DNA of 64,000 nucleotides. Source: Planococcus sp. CPCC 101016 (GTDB lineage: Bacteria; Bacillota; Bacilli; Bacillales_A; Planococcaceae). This document shows, one piece after another, positions 53,054 to 61,967 of the stretch. Every line of letters begins with the position of its first letter. Positions within the stretch are counted from its first letter, which is position 1. The position numbers and the translations under genes are program-made. The stretch lies in contig NZ_VOHB01000002.1 of assembly GCF_007859295.1 (NCBI RefSeq), forward strand, positions 1,737,624-1,801,623. The letters run 5' to 3'. The notes below the pieces were generated by a model. It worked only from the letters and a program-made list of their open reading frames with translations. It was not told the origin of the DNA and searched no databases.

Positions 53054-53257
53054 TTGAATATACTAAAGAATTATGTGAATCAATTTTTAATTTATCCAAC
53101 CGTTTTTATTGCCGTTTCATTTATTTTTGATTATTTTCGAGGGAATTGGAAGTGGTTCAATACCGCACTTGTTATAATTCTTGTTTATTATTTCATCGTG
53201 TCATTTCTATTTTATTTTGATTTAAAAAAAATAAAAAATTTAGAGAAGCACATGTAA
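53054..53257 (+). CDS. small two-helix membrane protein
   Basis: 67 residues, TTG start with AAGGAGC ahead. Two membrane helices (FLIYPTVFIAVSFIFDYF and ALVIILVYYFIVSFLFYF) separated by a short polar loop RGNWKWFN, and a basic C-terminus. Family not recognised. Confidence 0.55.
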   Translation: MNILKNYVNQFLIYPTVFIAVSFIFDYFRGNWKWFNTALVIILVYYFIVSFLFYFDLKKIKNLEKHM

Positions 53258-53320
53258 TTTTCGGTGATTATACGGTTCTTTGAAATCGCATCATTTTAAA
53301 AGTGCTTTGTGTCTAGTAGA

Positions 53321-53363
53321 AAACTGCCCTCATCGAAACGATTTGTTTCGATGAGGGCAGTTT
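53321..53363. terminator. 19-bp perfect hairpin between convergent genes
   Basis: AAACTGCCCTCATCGAAAC / GTTTCGATGAGGGCAGTTT with a 5-base loop; the T-run is only three bases, but position and strength fit a bidirectional terminator. Confidence 0.65.
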
Positions 53364-53405
53364 AAATCGGTTCAGAAGTATGGGCAAATAGTAATATTTT
53401 CTTCA

Positions 53406-53822
53406 TCAATCCAGTATAATGGCCTTTCCTTGTTCACGCAAACTTTTTAAAGATGAAAGCATGTGATTGATTTCTTCGTCGGAATGCCTCTCCCACGTTC
53501 CTAATTCAGCAATGATTTTTAGCGGTGATTGGGATCTGTAGGAGCGGGTTGGGTTTCCGGGAAATCGCTTATCGGTTAAATTTGGATCGTTTTCAAAATC
53601 ACCTACTGGTTCTACGATATAGATTCTCTCTTTTGCTTGGGAAGCTGCTAATTCAGCACCCCATTTTGCAGCTTCCAAGGTCGCCGTGAAATAGATATAA
53701 TTGGATTTTTTATCTTGGTAATTGGACAGGTGTTGAGGCTCCAGCGCATCGCCAATCTTCAATTCTGCTTTTGTTCCATGAAAGAAAGGACCTTGATCTA
53801 ATACGTCTTTTTTGTCATGCAT
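53406..53822 (-). CDS. arr: rifampin ADP-ribosyltransferase
   Basis: 138 residues, full length for Arr. It inactivates rifamycins by transferring ADP-ribose from NAD+ to the C23 hydroxyl. Diagnostic blocks: GPFFHGTKAELKIGDAL, YIYFTATLEAAKWGAELA, IYIVEPVGDFENDPNLT and KRFPGNPTRSYRSQSPLKI. It lies alone with its own GAGGCAGATC start region; no integron or transposon is visible, so it is a chromosomal resistance gene, as in many soil bacteria. Confidence 0.93.
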   Translation of the reverse strand: MHDKKDVLDQGPFFHGTKAELKIGDALEPQHLSNYQDKKSNYIYFTATLEAAKWGAELAASQAKERIYIVEPVGDFENDPNLTDKRFPGNPTRSYRSQSPLKIIAELGTWERHSDEEINHMLSSLKSLREQGKAIILD

Positions 53823-53916
53823 AACAGATCTGCCTCCTCGGTTAATATCGTCGTCTGTAACAGTATAGGACAGGAATTTTGGAAAGAGTAGTCTATAAAA
53901 AAACTGAGATTAGTCG

Positions 53917-54024
53917 TATAATAGAAGTAGAGAAAGAGTTTCGACCAAATAACTCTTTATACATATATCTTAAAGCTTCAAAACCTAATTTCTCGCTGTT
54001 GATAATGAGATATTAGGCTTTTTT
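53917..54024 (+). ncRNA. candidate small RNA or leader upstream of the aldo/keto reductase
   Basis: TATAAT at 53917-53922 could start a transcript near 53929. It holds a hairpin AAAGAGTT / AACTCTTT (53933-53940, 53951-53958) and ends in a terminator, CCTAATTTCTC / GAGATATTAGG (53984-53994, 54007-54017) with six T's. No plus-strand gene lies upstream, so the terminator is not explained by one. The -35 is poor. Confidence 0.35.
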
Positions 54025-54146
54025 ATGCGTTCAAATGTAAAATTTTCTGTCACCGGCTTGCATCCACTTCGTTTATTCAAATTCACAGAGGGTAGATATT
54101 TATGTGGGTTTTAACGAATTCAACTATCTAAAAGAGGTGTTTGTAA

Positions 54147-55133
54147 ATGAAAAATGAACTGACGATCAAAAATAAGCTAGGTCTGGGTACAGCTCCTCTC
54201 GGCAATATGTTCCGAAAGGTTCCGGAGGAAGAAGCGATGAAAACGATCCAGTCTGCATGGGATGAAGGAATCCGGTACTTTGATACGGCTCCTTTTTATG
54301 GAGCTGGATTGGCTGAGATGAGACTCGGTGAAATATTATCTTCTTATAAGCGTGACGATTATCTGCTGAGTTCAAAAGTTGGGCGGATCGTGCTGGACGA
54401 AGAGGAGAAGAAAGAAGGGCTATTTGAATACGGCCGCAAGAATAAGATCTTGACAGATTATACAGAGGATGGAACGCTCAAATCGATTGAAGACAGCTTG
54501 AAACGTCTGAAAACAGATCGTTTGGATATGGTCTATGTACACGATATCTCACCGGACTTTCTCGGAGATGAGTGGATTACGAAGTTCGATGAAGCGCGTA
54601 AAGGAGCATTTAAAGTGTTGGACCGCCTCAGAGATGAAGGCGTAATAAAAGCTTGGGGACTTGGAGTGAATACGACTACCCCAATCGAAGTGGCGCTTGA
54701 ACTTGAGGAAGTTCATCCTGATCTTAGCTTATCTGCCACACAATACACGTTGCTGCAGCATGAGCGAGCACTCCAGCGGATGATGCCACTCGCACAAGCG
54801 AAAGACGGGGGACTCGTGATTGGCTCCGCATTTAATTCTGGTGCATTATTGGGTGGAGACCATTTTGATTATAAAGAAATCACGCCTGAAATCAAAAAAA
54901 GAGTCGAGCGATTTACTGATGTGGCAAACAATCATGGCGTAAGCCTGAAAGATGCAGCACTGCAATTTTCAACAGCTCACCCTGCTGTAAAAGCAGTAGT
55001 GACCGGTTCGACAAGACCTGATCGCATCAAAGAAGACCTGCAGGCATTACAAGCAAACATTCCCGCTGCTTTTTGGAAGGAACTCGTAGAAAAGGGACTC
55101 ATTTCTTCTAAAGCAGTGTTGCCGGTAAAATAA
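54147..55133 (+). CDS. aldo/keto reductase, D-threo-aldose 1-dehydrogenase-like
   Basis: 328 residues, AKR TIM barrel. Catalytic Asp-Tyr in FDTAPFYGAGLAEMRLGEIL (near residue 48), Lys in LLSSKVGRIV (near 80) and His in LDMVYVHDIS (near 135). The opening LGLGTAPLGNMF and the variant YVHD suit the group of L-fucose/D-threo-aldose and pyridoxal 4-dehydrogenases. Substrate unknown. AAAGAGGTG precedes the ATG. Confidence 0.87.
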   Translation: MKNELTIKNKLGLGTAPLGNMFRKVPEEEAMKTIQSAWDEGIRYFDTAPFYGAGLAEMRLGEILSSYKRDDYLLSSKVGRIVLDEEEKKEGLFEYGRKNKILTDYTEDGTLKSIEDSLKRLKTDRLDMVYVHDISPDFLGDEWITKFDEARKGAFKVLDRLRDEGVIKAWGLGVNTTTPIEVALELEEVHPDLSLSATQYTLLQHERALQRMMPLAQAKDGGLVIGSAFNSGALLGGDHFDYKEITPEIKKRVERFTDVANNHGVSLKDAALQFSTAHPAVKAVVTGSTRPDRIKEDLQALQANIPAAFWKELVEKGLISSKAVLPVK

Positions 55134-55196
55134 AAGGAAGTCAAAATAACAAAGCGGAAAAAGTTTCGGTTTAACTAACGAAACCCACTAACTGCA

Positions 55197-55236
55197 AACA
55201 AAAAAGCAAGGCGGCTCAATAGAGTCGTCCTTGCTT
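55197..55236 (-). terminator. intrinsic terminator of the methionine-synthase gene
   Basis: AAGCAAGGACGACTC / GAGCCGCCTTGCTT stem on the minus strand followed by a T-run. Confidence 0.85.
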
Positions 55237-55242
55237 CTTAAT

Positions 55243-56370
55243 TTATTGTCCGAAAATTTCTTCGGAAACTTCGACGATATACCGCAATTTATCCCATTGT
55301 TGCTGTTCAGTCAGTATATTGCCATGATGAGTTGATGCAAATCCGCATTGCGGGCTGATACAGAGCTGCTCAAGCGGTACGTATTTGGCCGCTTCAGCAA
55401 CGCGTGCTTTAATGAATTCTTTGTCTTCGAGCTCGCCGTTTTTTGAAGTAAAGACTCCGAGTACAACTTTCGGTCCGCCTGCTGGAATATGTTCAAGCGG
55501 CTGAAAGCTGCCTGAACGATCGTCGTCGTATTCGAGGAAGAAGCCGTCGACTTTTTCTTTAGCAAAAAGGGTTGGTGCAATCAATGCATAGCTGCCTTCG
55601 AATGCCCAGTCGGATTGATAATTGCCGCGGCACAAGTGAGTCGTTACTGCAAGATCTTCCGGCTGGTCTTCTAGAACTGCGTTTGTGACGCGAAGTGCCA
55701 AGTCAATCAGGTATTCGCGGTTATATTGACCGTCGTTGAACGGAATATCCGGAGAAGACAGGCCGGCAATATAAACATCATCAATTTGTATGTAGCGTGC
55801 GCCAGCTTCATAGAAAGCTTTAAAAGCATCACGGTATGCTTGGATGACATCTTTTGCATATTCCTCAAGATCCGGATAAATGTTTTCGTCTCGGATACCC
55901 TGATTGAAAAATTGGTTCGGGCTCGGAATCGTCAACTTCGGAATGGCGCGGCCACCGACAATTTCTTGGAATTCAATAAAATCGCTAACGAAGGGATGGT
56001 TTTCATTGAATGAGATTTTCCCGATATTGCGGACGTCATATGCTTCGGTTTCTACATTTTTGAATGAATAGCCTTTTTCGGGTGTGTATCCTTCAAATCC
56101 GTTGATATGTGCCATGAAATCGGTGTGCCAGAACGTCCGACGGAATTCACCGTCTGTAACAGCTTTCAAGCCGACTTCGATTTGTTTGTCGACGATATGC
56201 TTAATTTCCGTCGTTTCGACTTCTCTTAATTGCTCTGCAGTTATTTTGCCTTCTTTGAAATCTTTTCTAGCTTGATGGATGCTTTCCGGACGAAGTAAAC
56301 TTCCTACGTGATCTGCTTTGAATGGTGCTTTTTTGACCGCTTTCGTTGTTTCTGTAGTTTGGTTAGTCAT
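55243..56370 (-). CDS. MetE C-domain-like methionine synthase (YxjG/YxjH type)
   Basis: 375 residues, equal to the C-terminal catalytic barrel of cobalamin-independent methionine synthase only. It has FKADHVGSLLRPESI, TDGEFRRTFW, IQIDDVYIAGL and the zinc ligands HLCRGNYQ and SPQCGFAS. It transfers a methyl group to homocysteine, in B. subtilis YxjG/YxjH probably from a donor other than polyglutamyl folate. It is preceded by an S-box riboswitch, so it is induced when SAM is low. Confidence 0.9.
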   Translation of the reverse strand: MTNQTTETTKAVKKAPFKADHVGSLLRPESIHQARKDFKEGKITAEQLREVETTEIKHIVDKQIEVGLKAVTDGEFRRTFWHTDFMAHINGFEGYTPEKGYSFKNVETEAYDVRNIGKISFNENHPFVSDFIEFQEIVGGRAIPKLTIPSPNQFFNQGIRDENIYPDLEEYAKDVIQAYRDAFKAFYEAGARYIQIDDVYIAGLSSPDIPFNDGQYNREYLIDLALRVTNAVLEDQPEDLAVTTHLCRGNYQSDWAFEGSYALIAPTLFAKEKVDGFFLEYDDDRSGSFQPLEHIPAGGPKVVLGVFTSKNGELEDKEFIKARVAEAAKYVPLEQLCISPQCGFASTHHGNILTEQQQWDKLRYIVEVSEEIFGQ

Positions 56371-56401
56371 GTTTAATTCCTACTTTCTGTTTTTAGTTTT
56401 T

Positions 56402-56445
56402 TAAAATAAAAGCGAGGCTTTCTTCAGAAAGAAGAAAGCCCCGCT
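56402..56445 (-). terminator. S-box-controlled terminator
   Basis: AGCGGGGCTTTCTT / AAGAAAGCCTCGCT stem with a T-rich tail, between the SAM aptamer and the start codon. Confidence 0.85.
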
Positions 56446-56461
56446 AAGGAAATGCATTCTT

Positions 56462-56566
56462 CTTATCTTCTAGGCTTGTTCGCCTACTGGAAGTAGCACC
56501 TTGTCCTATAGTTAGGGCGGTTGCTGAGACATCACAGGGCCAAGTCCCTCCGTCTCTCTTGATAAG
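56462..56566 (-). ncRNA. SAM-I (S-box) riboswitch
   Basis: Minus strand: CTTATCAAGAGAGACGGAGG, GACTTGGCCCTGTGATGTCT, CAGCAACC, AAGGTGCTA, TTCC, ending AGATAAG, which pairs with the opening CTTATC as P1. All S-box landmarks are present in order. Confidence 0.95.
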
Positions 56567-56847
56567 AATTAAATTATTAAGTTAGTTGTAAGTTGATGTT
56601 TATTACATTAAACCAATCTCCAAAAAAATGCAAGAAAATTTTAAATATATTATTTATTGAAATCTGTTCCATTAAAGTTCCCCAGCGCCTAAATAAGTGA
56701 ATCCTGAAAAAGAATCTCAAGAATAACCAATATTTTCTATTTGAGAGTTTCGTTGTTTAAAAAACAAAAACTTTCTTGAAATCAACGAACCTGCTTCGTC
56801 AAACATTGCATTCTACTATATAAGCCACTGATTCGATATAAAATTTA

Positions 56848-57099
56848 TTACTCTCGACTCCTCAATTCATCCTGGAGATAATCTGCAAAATCAAGCCAGG
56901 TTGTTTCGTCTGTCATCACACTTGAATTTCTGCACTCATGTATTTCACGGATATAAGTTCTTAAATCAGATTCTTTTATACTTTTGATATTTTCTTTGAT
57001 CGTGTCAATGACAAGGGCAGCTGAATCTGCACTGCTGCTTAATGAATACCTAAAAGCGAGAAACAAAATGTCATTGCTTACTGCTAGTTCCTGTTCCAT
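56848..57099 (-). CDS. small protein of unknown function
   Basis: 83 residues, acidic, helical, soluble. A perfect AAGGAGG eight bases ahead of the ATG supports translation. It has a Ser-rich turn (SLSSSADSAA) and ends LQDELRSRE. Not recognised. Confidence 0.65.
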   Translation of the reverse strand: MEQELAVSNDILFLAFRYSLSSSADSAALVIDTIKENIKSIKESDLRTYIREIHECRNSSVMTDETTWLDFADYLQDELRSRE

Positions 57100-57530
57100 T
57101 TTTCTACCTCCTTAAACTTATTTTCTTTAACCCCTTTATTACAAAGGTTCATATTTTCATTCTACCCTTACTTATTTGTATTTAATCTCTAAAAATTTTT
57201 TAACTATATTCGGTTTATTGACATAATCAATAAATAAATATTGAAAAGCTTAAATAAATATTATGAATTTGTAGAGCGAACGTATACAGTAATAAATAGG
57301 AGAATGCTCGAGGTTATTACTTGAATCTTTCAAAGGGGCATTTGGAAGGTGATATAAGGATATTTTCAGTGATTTATGAACATCTAATTCCTAATAAACG
57401 ACTGTTTGGTCGACTATGTGATAGAGCTCTTTAGAAATATGATTATATATTATAGCCAAACTGAGCTGGTTTTGGAGGCGCCTTGTCGGTAGGATAGAAA
57501 AAGTATTATAGTTTAATTGGAGGAAATAAA
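57100..57530. other. gene-free spacer ahead of the desaturase
   Basis: About 430 AT-rich bases. A promoter TTGTCG (57484-57489) with TATAGT 18 bases on may serve the desaturase; nothing else stands out. Confidence 0.4.
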
Positions 57531-58595
57531 ATGAATAAAGAGTTTCACTCATTTGGCTGGTATGCATCCAAGGTATCGCCGCATCTGCCCAAAAAGGCAT
57601 TTAAACCGGTTCCGGGCCGTTTACTTGGAGGTCTGGCTTACTTAATGATTACAATTGCAGGAATGTGGACTATTGGGGTATACGACTTGCCATTTCTAGC
57701 CAATATCGCCATTTCGTTTGTAATTGGAACAAGCTTTGCTGCTATGGGTTTTCTTGGGCATGAGATCTTGCACGGAACGGTAGTGAAAAAAGCGGGTCTG
57801 CGTAATTTACTCGGAGCTGTTTTCTTTTTCCCTCTTCTTACCGGTCCGAGATTATGGCGTAAATGGCATAACATGACACACCATGTTCATACTCAAAATG
57901 AAGAGAAAGATCCGGATACGTGGATGACAAAAGAAGAGCTAGACAAAAAGCCTGCACTGAAAGTTATTTATCGCTTACCGTTTTCAGTCCGTGCATTTCT
58001 AGAGTTTTTCTCTTTGTGCTTTTTATTTACGCTGCATTCCACAAGAATGTTTTTCAATTATGTTAAAGAGTTCCAGCCTGAAAAGCGAGGAGCTGTTTGG
58101 ATGCAGTTTTTACTGCCTTGGATCGTCTGGACAGGCCTAATTTTCTTTGTAGGGATAACAAACTGGCTATTTATATTTTTAATTCCACATTTAATTGCAA
58201 ATGCAATTGTAATGGGGTATATCTCTACTAACCATCGATTGAATCCACATGTTCCGGTCAATGATCCACTGGCAAACACCTTATCGGTAACGGTTCCTAA
58301 ATGGATTGATGTTCTGCATTTTAATTTCTCTTATCATACAGAGCATCACATATTCCCAAGTATGAGCTCAAAATATTATCCTTTAGTGAAGGAAAGTATA
58401 AAAGATAAATGGCCCGGTCTTTATCATGAAATGCCAATGTCGAGTGCTTTGAAAGCGTTATGGAAGACTCCTAGGGTATATTACAATGGAAAAGAATTAA
58501 TTGATCCTCAAGCAGAATTAGTTTACGGTTCACTCGGAAATGGTCTTAATCCAGAAGCCGTTGAATCGCGACCGTTGAAAGTTAACAATGTATAA
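57531..58595 (+). CDS. membrane fatty-acid desaturase
   Basis: 354 residues, about four to six membrane helices and the three His boxes of the di-iron desaturases: HEILH (near residue 84), HNMTHHVH (near 117) and HTEHHIFPS (near 265). It introduces double bonds into membrane lipid acyl chains with O2 and reduced ferredoxin or similar, for fluidity in the cold. GGAGG precedes the ATG. No sensor kinase or regulator pair (DesKR) is adjacent. Confidence 0.92.
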   Translation: MNKEFHSFGWYASKVSPHLPKKAFKPVPGRLLGGLAYLMITIAGMWTIGVYDLPFLANIAISFVIGTSFAAMGFLGHEILHGTVVKKAGLRNLLGAVFFFPLLTGPRLWRKWHNMTHHVHTQNEEKDPDTWMTKEELDKKPALKVIYRLPFSVRAFLEFFSLCFLFTLHSTRMFFNYVKEFQPEKRGAVWMQFLLPWIVWTGLIFFVGITNWLFIFLIPHLIANAIVMGYISTNHRLNPHVPVNDPLANTLSVTVPKWIDVLHFNFSYHTEHHIFPSMSSKYYPLVKESIKDKWPGLYHEMPMSSALKALWKTPRVYYNGKELIDPQAELVYGSLGNGLNPEAVESRPLKVNNV

Positions 58596-58621
58596 GAAGA
58601 AATAAAACACATAAAGTTTTG

Positions 58622-58658
58622 AAGGAGGTATCTTGATAAAAGATACCTCCTTTTTTTG
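58622..58658 (+). terminator. intrinsic terminator after the desaturase
   Basis: AAGGAGGTATCTT / AAGATACCTCCTT stem followed by seven T's. Confidence 0.93.
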
Positions 58659-59177
58659 TTTGGCAGCTCATAGCTCAATAGGATAAATCTAAAACGACGA
58701 AGTCTACTTATTTTTAATCTAATTGAAAGCATTCTTTTTTAAAACTAACAATTAAATGAGATTCATTTTTACTTATATCTTACTTTTATTAGCAGAGTTT
58801 AGTATCTAAGAATGGACGATTTTTGGAACAAAGAAATTGAGCGTACATTTTAAAGTTCCCAAATTTTTATGATTGAAGCCCTTCGCAAAAAAATAAAACC
58901 ATCATAAGTACCGTTTCTTACAAAAACTTAACAGTCTTTCAGATGCAACCAGCAAGAAAATTAAATTTATCTAACTTTATATCATTAAGTCACACATTTT
59001 TTGCGTTAACCACTAATTGTTTGCTCGGAAAAGTTTTAACGAATAACAAATAGTGTGTTTTTTCAAAATTAGTAGCAAAGATGTAGTTTTAAATGTTAAA
59101 ATTAAGAAAATAAGACTATTTATAGTATTGCTAAGGGAAATCCATTAATCAAAATAGTACATCTGGAGAGTGGTTCA
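58659..59177. other. gene-free spacer
   Basis: About 520 AT-rich bases with no gene, terminator or recognisable regulatory element; probably holds the promoter of the large signalling gene. Confidence 0.4.
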
Positions 59178-61937
59178 ATGTTAGAAGGACAAACACGATA
59201 TTCCCGTCTTGCACATATTACAAAGCTGATCAATACTAAACTTGATTTACGTGAGATGCTTGAGCAAGTTGTCACGGCGATATCGAAGGAAATTGTTCGC
59301 TGTGATTCAGTTGGAATTTATTTGCCCCAAGATGATGGCAGTTTCAGGGGCTATGTTGGGAAGCCGAAACTTATCGCTGGAAGAACCTTGGATTCCCATG
59401 TCATCGACACAGAATTTGATTTACTCGCCAAAGAAGTAATTAATACTCAAAAAACCATTTATATATCTGATACAGCAAAAGACAATCGTCCTGACCCGAG
59501 AGCTGTAGAAGGATTTAAAATTCAATCATTACTGGCACTTCCTATTTCTTATGAAGATGAACTGTTTGGATTGGTTTTTTTATTCGATTACGGTGTGCCC
59601 ATGAATTTGACAGAAGAGGAAATACAGACAGTCGAAGCTTATGTAAATATGGCTGGCGTGGCCATCCGCAATGCAGCCAATCTAACTCGTAAGGAGAATT
59701 TGCTGGAAGAGAAACAGTTGCTATTAGATCTTACCCGCGAATTATCGATGAAATCTTCGATGCAAGACGTTTTAAAAGTATGTTTTTTTTATATAAGCAG
59801 AGTATTGAAGAATTCTAACATCGGCATTCATTTTCTTGATCCATTGGCCGAAAAACAAATCAAACCTGCTAATCTTAGTACCGACAGTGACTGGACAGAA
59901 GAGGATTGGCTGGCTATGCATCAAAAAAGCCGAATTGACCAGACAAACGATGCCGTTTTCCAGGAAGTGATCAGAACAAAAAAATACTTATTGATTCCAG
60001 AAGTATCGACAGATCCTAGACCAAACCAGGAAATCTGCAGGAATTTCGGTATAAAAGGCATGTTCATGTTGCCGCTTGTTGCAATGGGACAAGTGTTGGG
60101 TGCTCTTGCATTGGTGGAACTAAAGGAAAGAAAGATGACTTTTGCAGAAACAGACATGCAGCTTGCCCAGTCGATTGCAGATGCCACAGCCTCTGCAATC
60201 TCAAACCTTTTGTATATGGAGAGGCAGGAAGTGATTATTGAACAACGGACTTCAGAAATCATGATTAAAAACAATGAACTCAAAAAAGTGATTGCAGAGA
60301 TGAAGAACTTAAGCCGGGAAAAGGAATTGATTTTGAATTCAGCCGGGGAAGGTATCTTCGGTCTGGATTTGACCGGCAGGATTACGTTTTGCAATCCAGC
60401 AAGTGAGGTTCTACTTGGTTACCAGACAGGAGAACTGATTGGGAAGCATTCCCGTGTCATTTTTTCAAAATCAAAAACTAATCTTCCAAAATTAAACTCT
60501 TTTGTCGGTAATCAAGAATTCATTCGAAAGAATGGTTCTAACTTTTCAGTGGAATATAATATTTCCTCTATAAAAGATGAAAACGTGACGCTGGGTGAAG
60601 TGGTAACATTTCGAGACATTACAGAACGAAATAAAATGGAAAAAGAGATTAAACACCTAGCCTTTTATGACAATCTGACCAATCTTCCCAACAGGGTTCT
60701 GCTAAATGATTTGCTTACTAAAGAAGTGGAGTTTGCCCGCTTAAGTGGCGAGAAACTGGCTGTATTGTTTTTGGATTTAGATCGTTTTAAACTGGTTAAC
60801 GACAGTTTCGGGCACAGTTATGGAGATTTATTATTGAGAGAAATTGCAGACAGACTTAAAAGTAATATCACAAAAAGAGCAGTTGTTTCACGGCAGGGAG
60901 GCGATGAATTTACTGTTGTGATGCCAAACATTCAAGGTAAACAGGATGTTTCCCAAGTTGTTCAACAAATCACCAACGCTTTTTTAGAACCATTTTGCTT
61001 AGAAGGTTTTGATATATACATGAAAACTAGCATCGGTATCAGTATGTTTCCAGAGGATGGAGATTCTGCTGAAATATTGATTAAAAATGCAGATGCAGCA
61101 ATGTATAAATCAAAAGAGAAATCAGGAACTAATTCGCACTTTTTTGAAACAAAAATGAGTCATCGCAATTTAGAAAGCATTCAACTGGAAAACTTGCTTT
61201 ATAAGGCACTGGATCAACAGGAACTAGTGTTGTACTATCAGCCGCAGATTGATGGTAAAACGAATAGGATGATTGGAGTTGAGGCCTTGTTAAGGTGGAA
61301 CCATCCTGAAAAAGGGCTTATTCCGCCGATAGAGTTTATACCAATTGCGGAAGAAACCGGTCTGATTGTTCCCATAGGAAAATGGGTGCTTATAACTGCT
61401 TGCCATCAATTAAAGCAATGGCAGAAAAAAGGGCATATGAATATGAGTATTTCTGTTAATTTATCAGGTCGGCAATTTGAAGAAGATGACTTAGTGCTGA
61501 TGATACAGAGTATTTTGAAAGAGACATCGCTCTCTCCCGAGTATTTGCATATCGAACTTACGGAAAATATGATTATCCAGAATTCGGAAATTACGCTTGA
61601 GAAAATGAAGCAATTAAAAGATTTGGGTGTCAAAATTGCGATCGACGACTTTGGAACCGGTTATTCATCACTCGGTTATTTAAAAAACTTTCCGATTGAT
61701 GCCTTGAAAATCGATAAATCGTTTATTCAGGATGTCATGACGAATGAGGCAGATGCGGCCATTACGAATACGATTATCACATTGGCCCAAAATCTGCAAT
61801 TGGATGTTATTGCAGAAGGAGTCGAGACTAAAGAACAAAAAGATTTTCTGTTATCAAAAAACTGTCGGTACATTCAAGGGTACTACTTCAGTAAACCAAT
61901 TAAAGCCGAGGAATTTAACAGGATCTATTTACAGTAA
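59178..61937 (+). CDS. GAF-GAF-PAS-GGDEF-EAL signalling protein
   Basis: 919 residues, no membrane segment. GAF 1 about 15-170, GAF 2 about 185-345, a short coiled coil, PAS about 375-490, GGDEF about 495-655, EAL about 675-919. The cyclase active site RQGGDEF is intact, with the [14 protein letters not shown] motif ahead. The phosphodiesterase motifs are also intact: [30 protein letters not shown] and AEGVET. Either or both activities on cyclic-di-GMP are possible, tuned by the sensory domains. It lies 30 bases ahead of the ThDP enzyme gene. Confidence 0.93.
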   Translation: MLEGQTRYSRLAHITKLINTKLDLREMLEQVVTAISKEIVRCDSVGIYLPQDDGSFRGYVGKPKLIAGRTLDSHVIDTEFDLLAKEVINTQKTIYISDTAKDNRPDPRAVEGFKIQSLLALPISYEDELFGLVFLFDYGVPMNLTEEEIQTVEAYVNMAGVAIRNAANLTRKENLLEEKQLLLDLTRELSMKSSMQDVLKVCFFYISRVLKNSNIGIHFLDPLAEKQIKPANLSTDSDWTEEDWLAMHQKSRIDQTNDAVFQEVIRTKKYLLIPEVSTDPRPNQEICRNFGIKGMFMLPLVAMGQVLGALALVELKERKMTFAETDMQLAQSIADATASAISNLLYMERQEVIIEQRTSEIMIKNNELKKVIAEMKNLSREKELILNSAGEGIFGLDLTGRITFCNPASEVLLGYQTGELIGKHSRVIFSKSKTNLPKLNSFVGNQEFIRKNGSNFSVEYNISSIKDENVTLGEVVTFRDITERNKMEKEIKHLAFYDNLTNLPNRVLLNDLLTKEVEFARLSGEKLAVLFLDLDRFKLVNDSFGHSYGDLLLREIADRLKSNITKRAVVSRQGGDEFTVVMPNIQGKQDVSQVVQQITNAFLEPFCLEGFDIYMKTSIGISMFPEDGDSAEILIKNADAAMYKSKEKSGTNSHFFETKMSHRNLESIQLENLLYKALDQQELVLYYQPQIDGKTNRMIGVEALLRWNHPEKGLIPPIEFIPIAEETGLIVPIGKWVLITACHQLKQWQKKGHMNMSISVNLSGRQFEEDDLVLMIQSILKETSLSPEYLHIELTENMIIQNSEITLEKMKQLKDLGVKIAIDDFGTGYSSLGYLKNFPIDALKIDKSFIQDVMTNEADAAITNTIITLAQNLQLDVIAEGVETKEQKDFLLSKNCRYIQGYYFSKPIKAEEFNRIYLQ

Positions 61938-61967
61938 TTATCAATAACTAGGGAGAGTGGGATTGGG

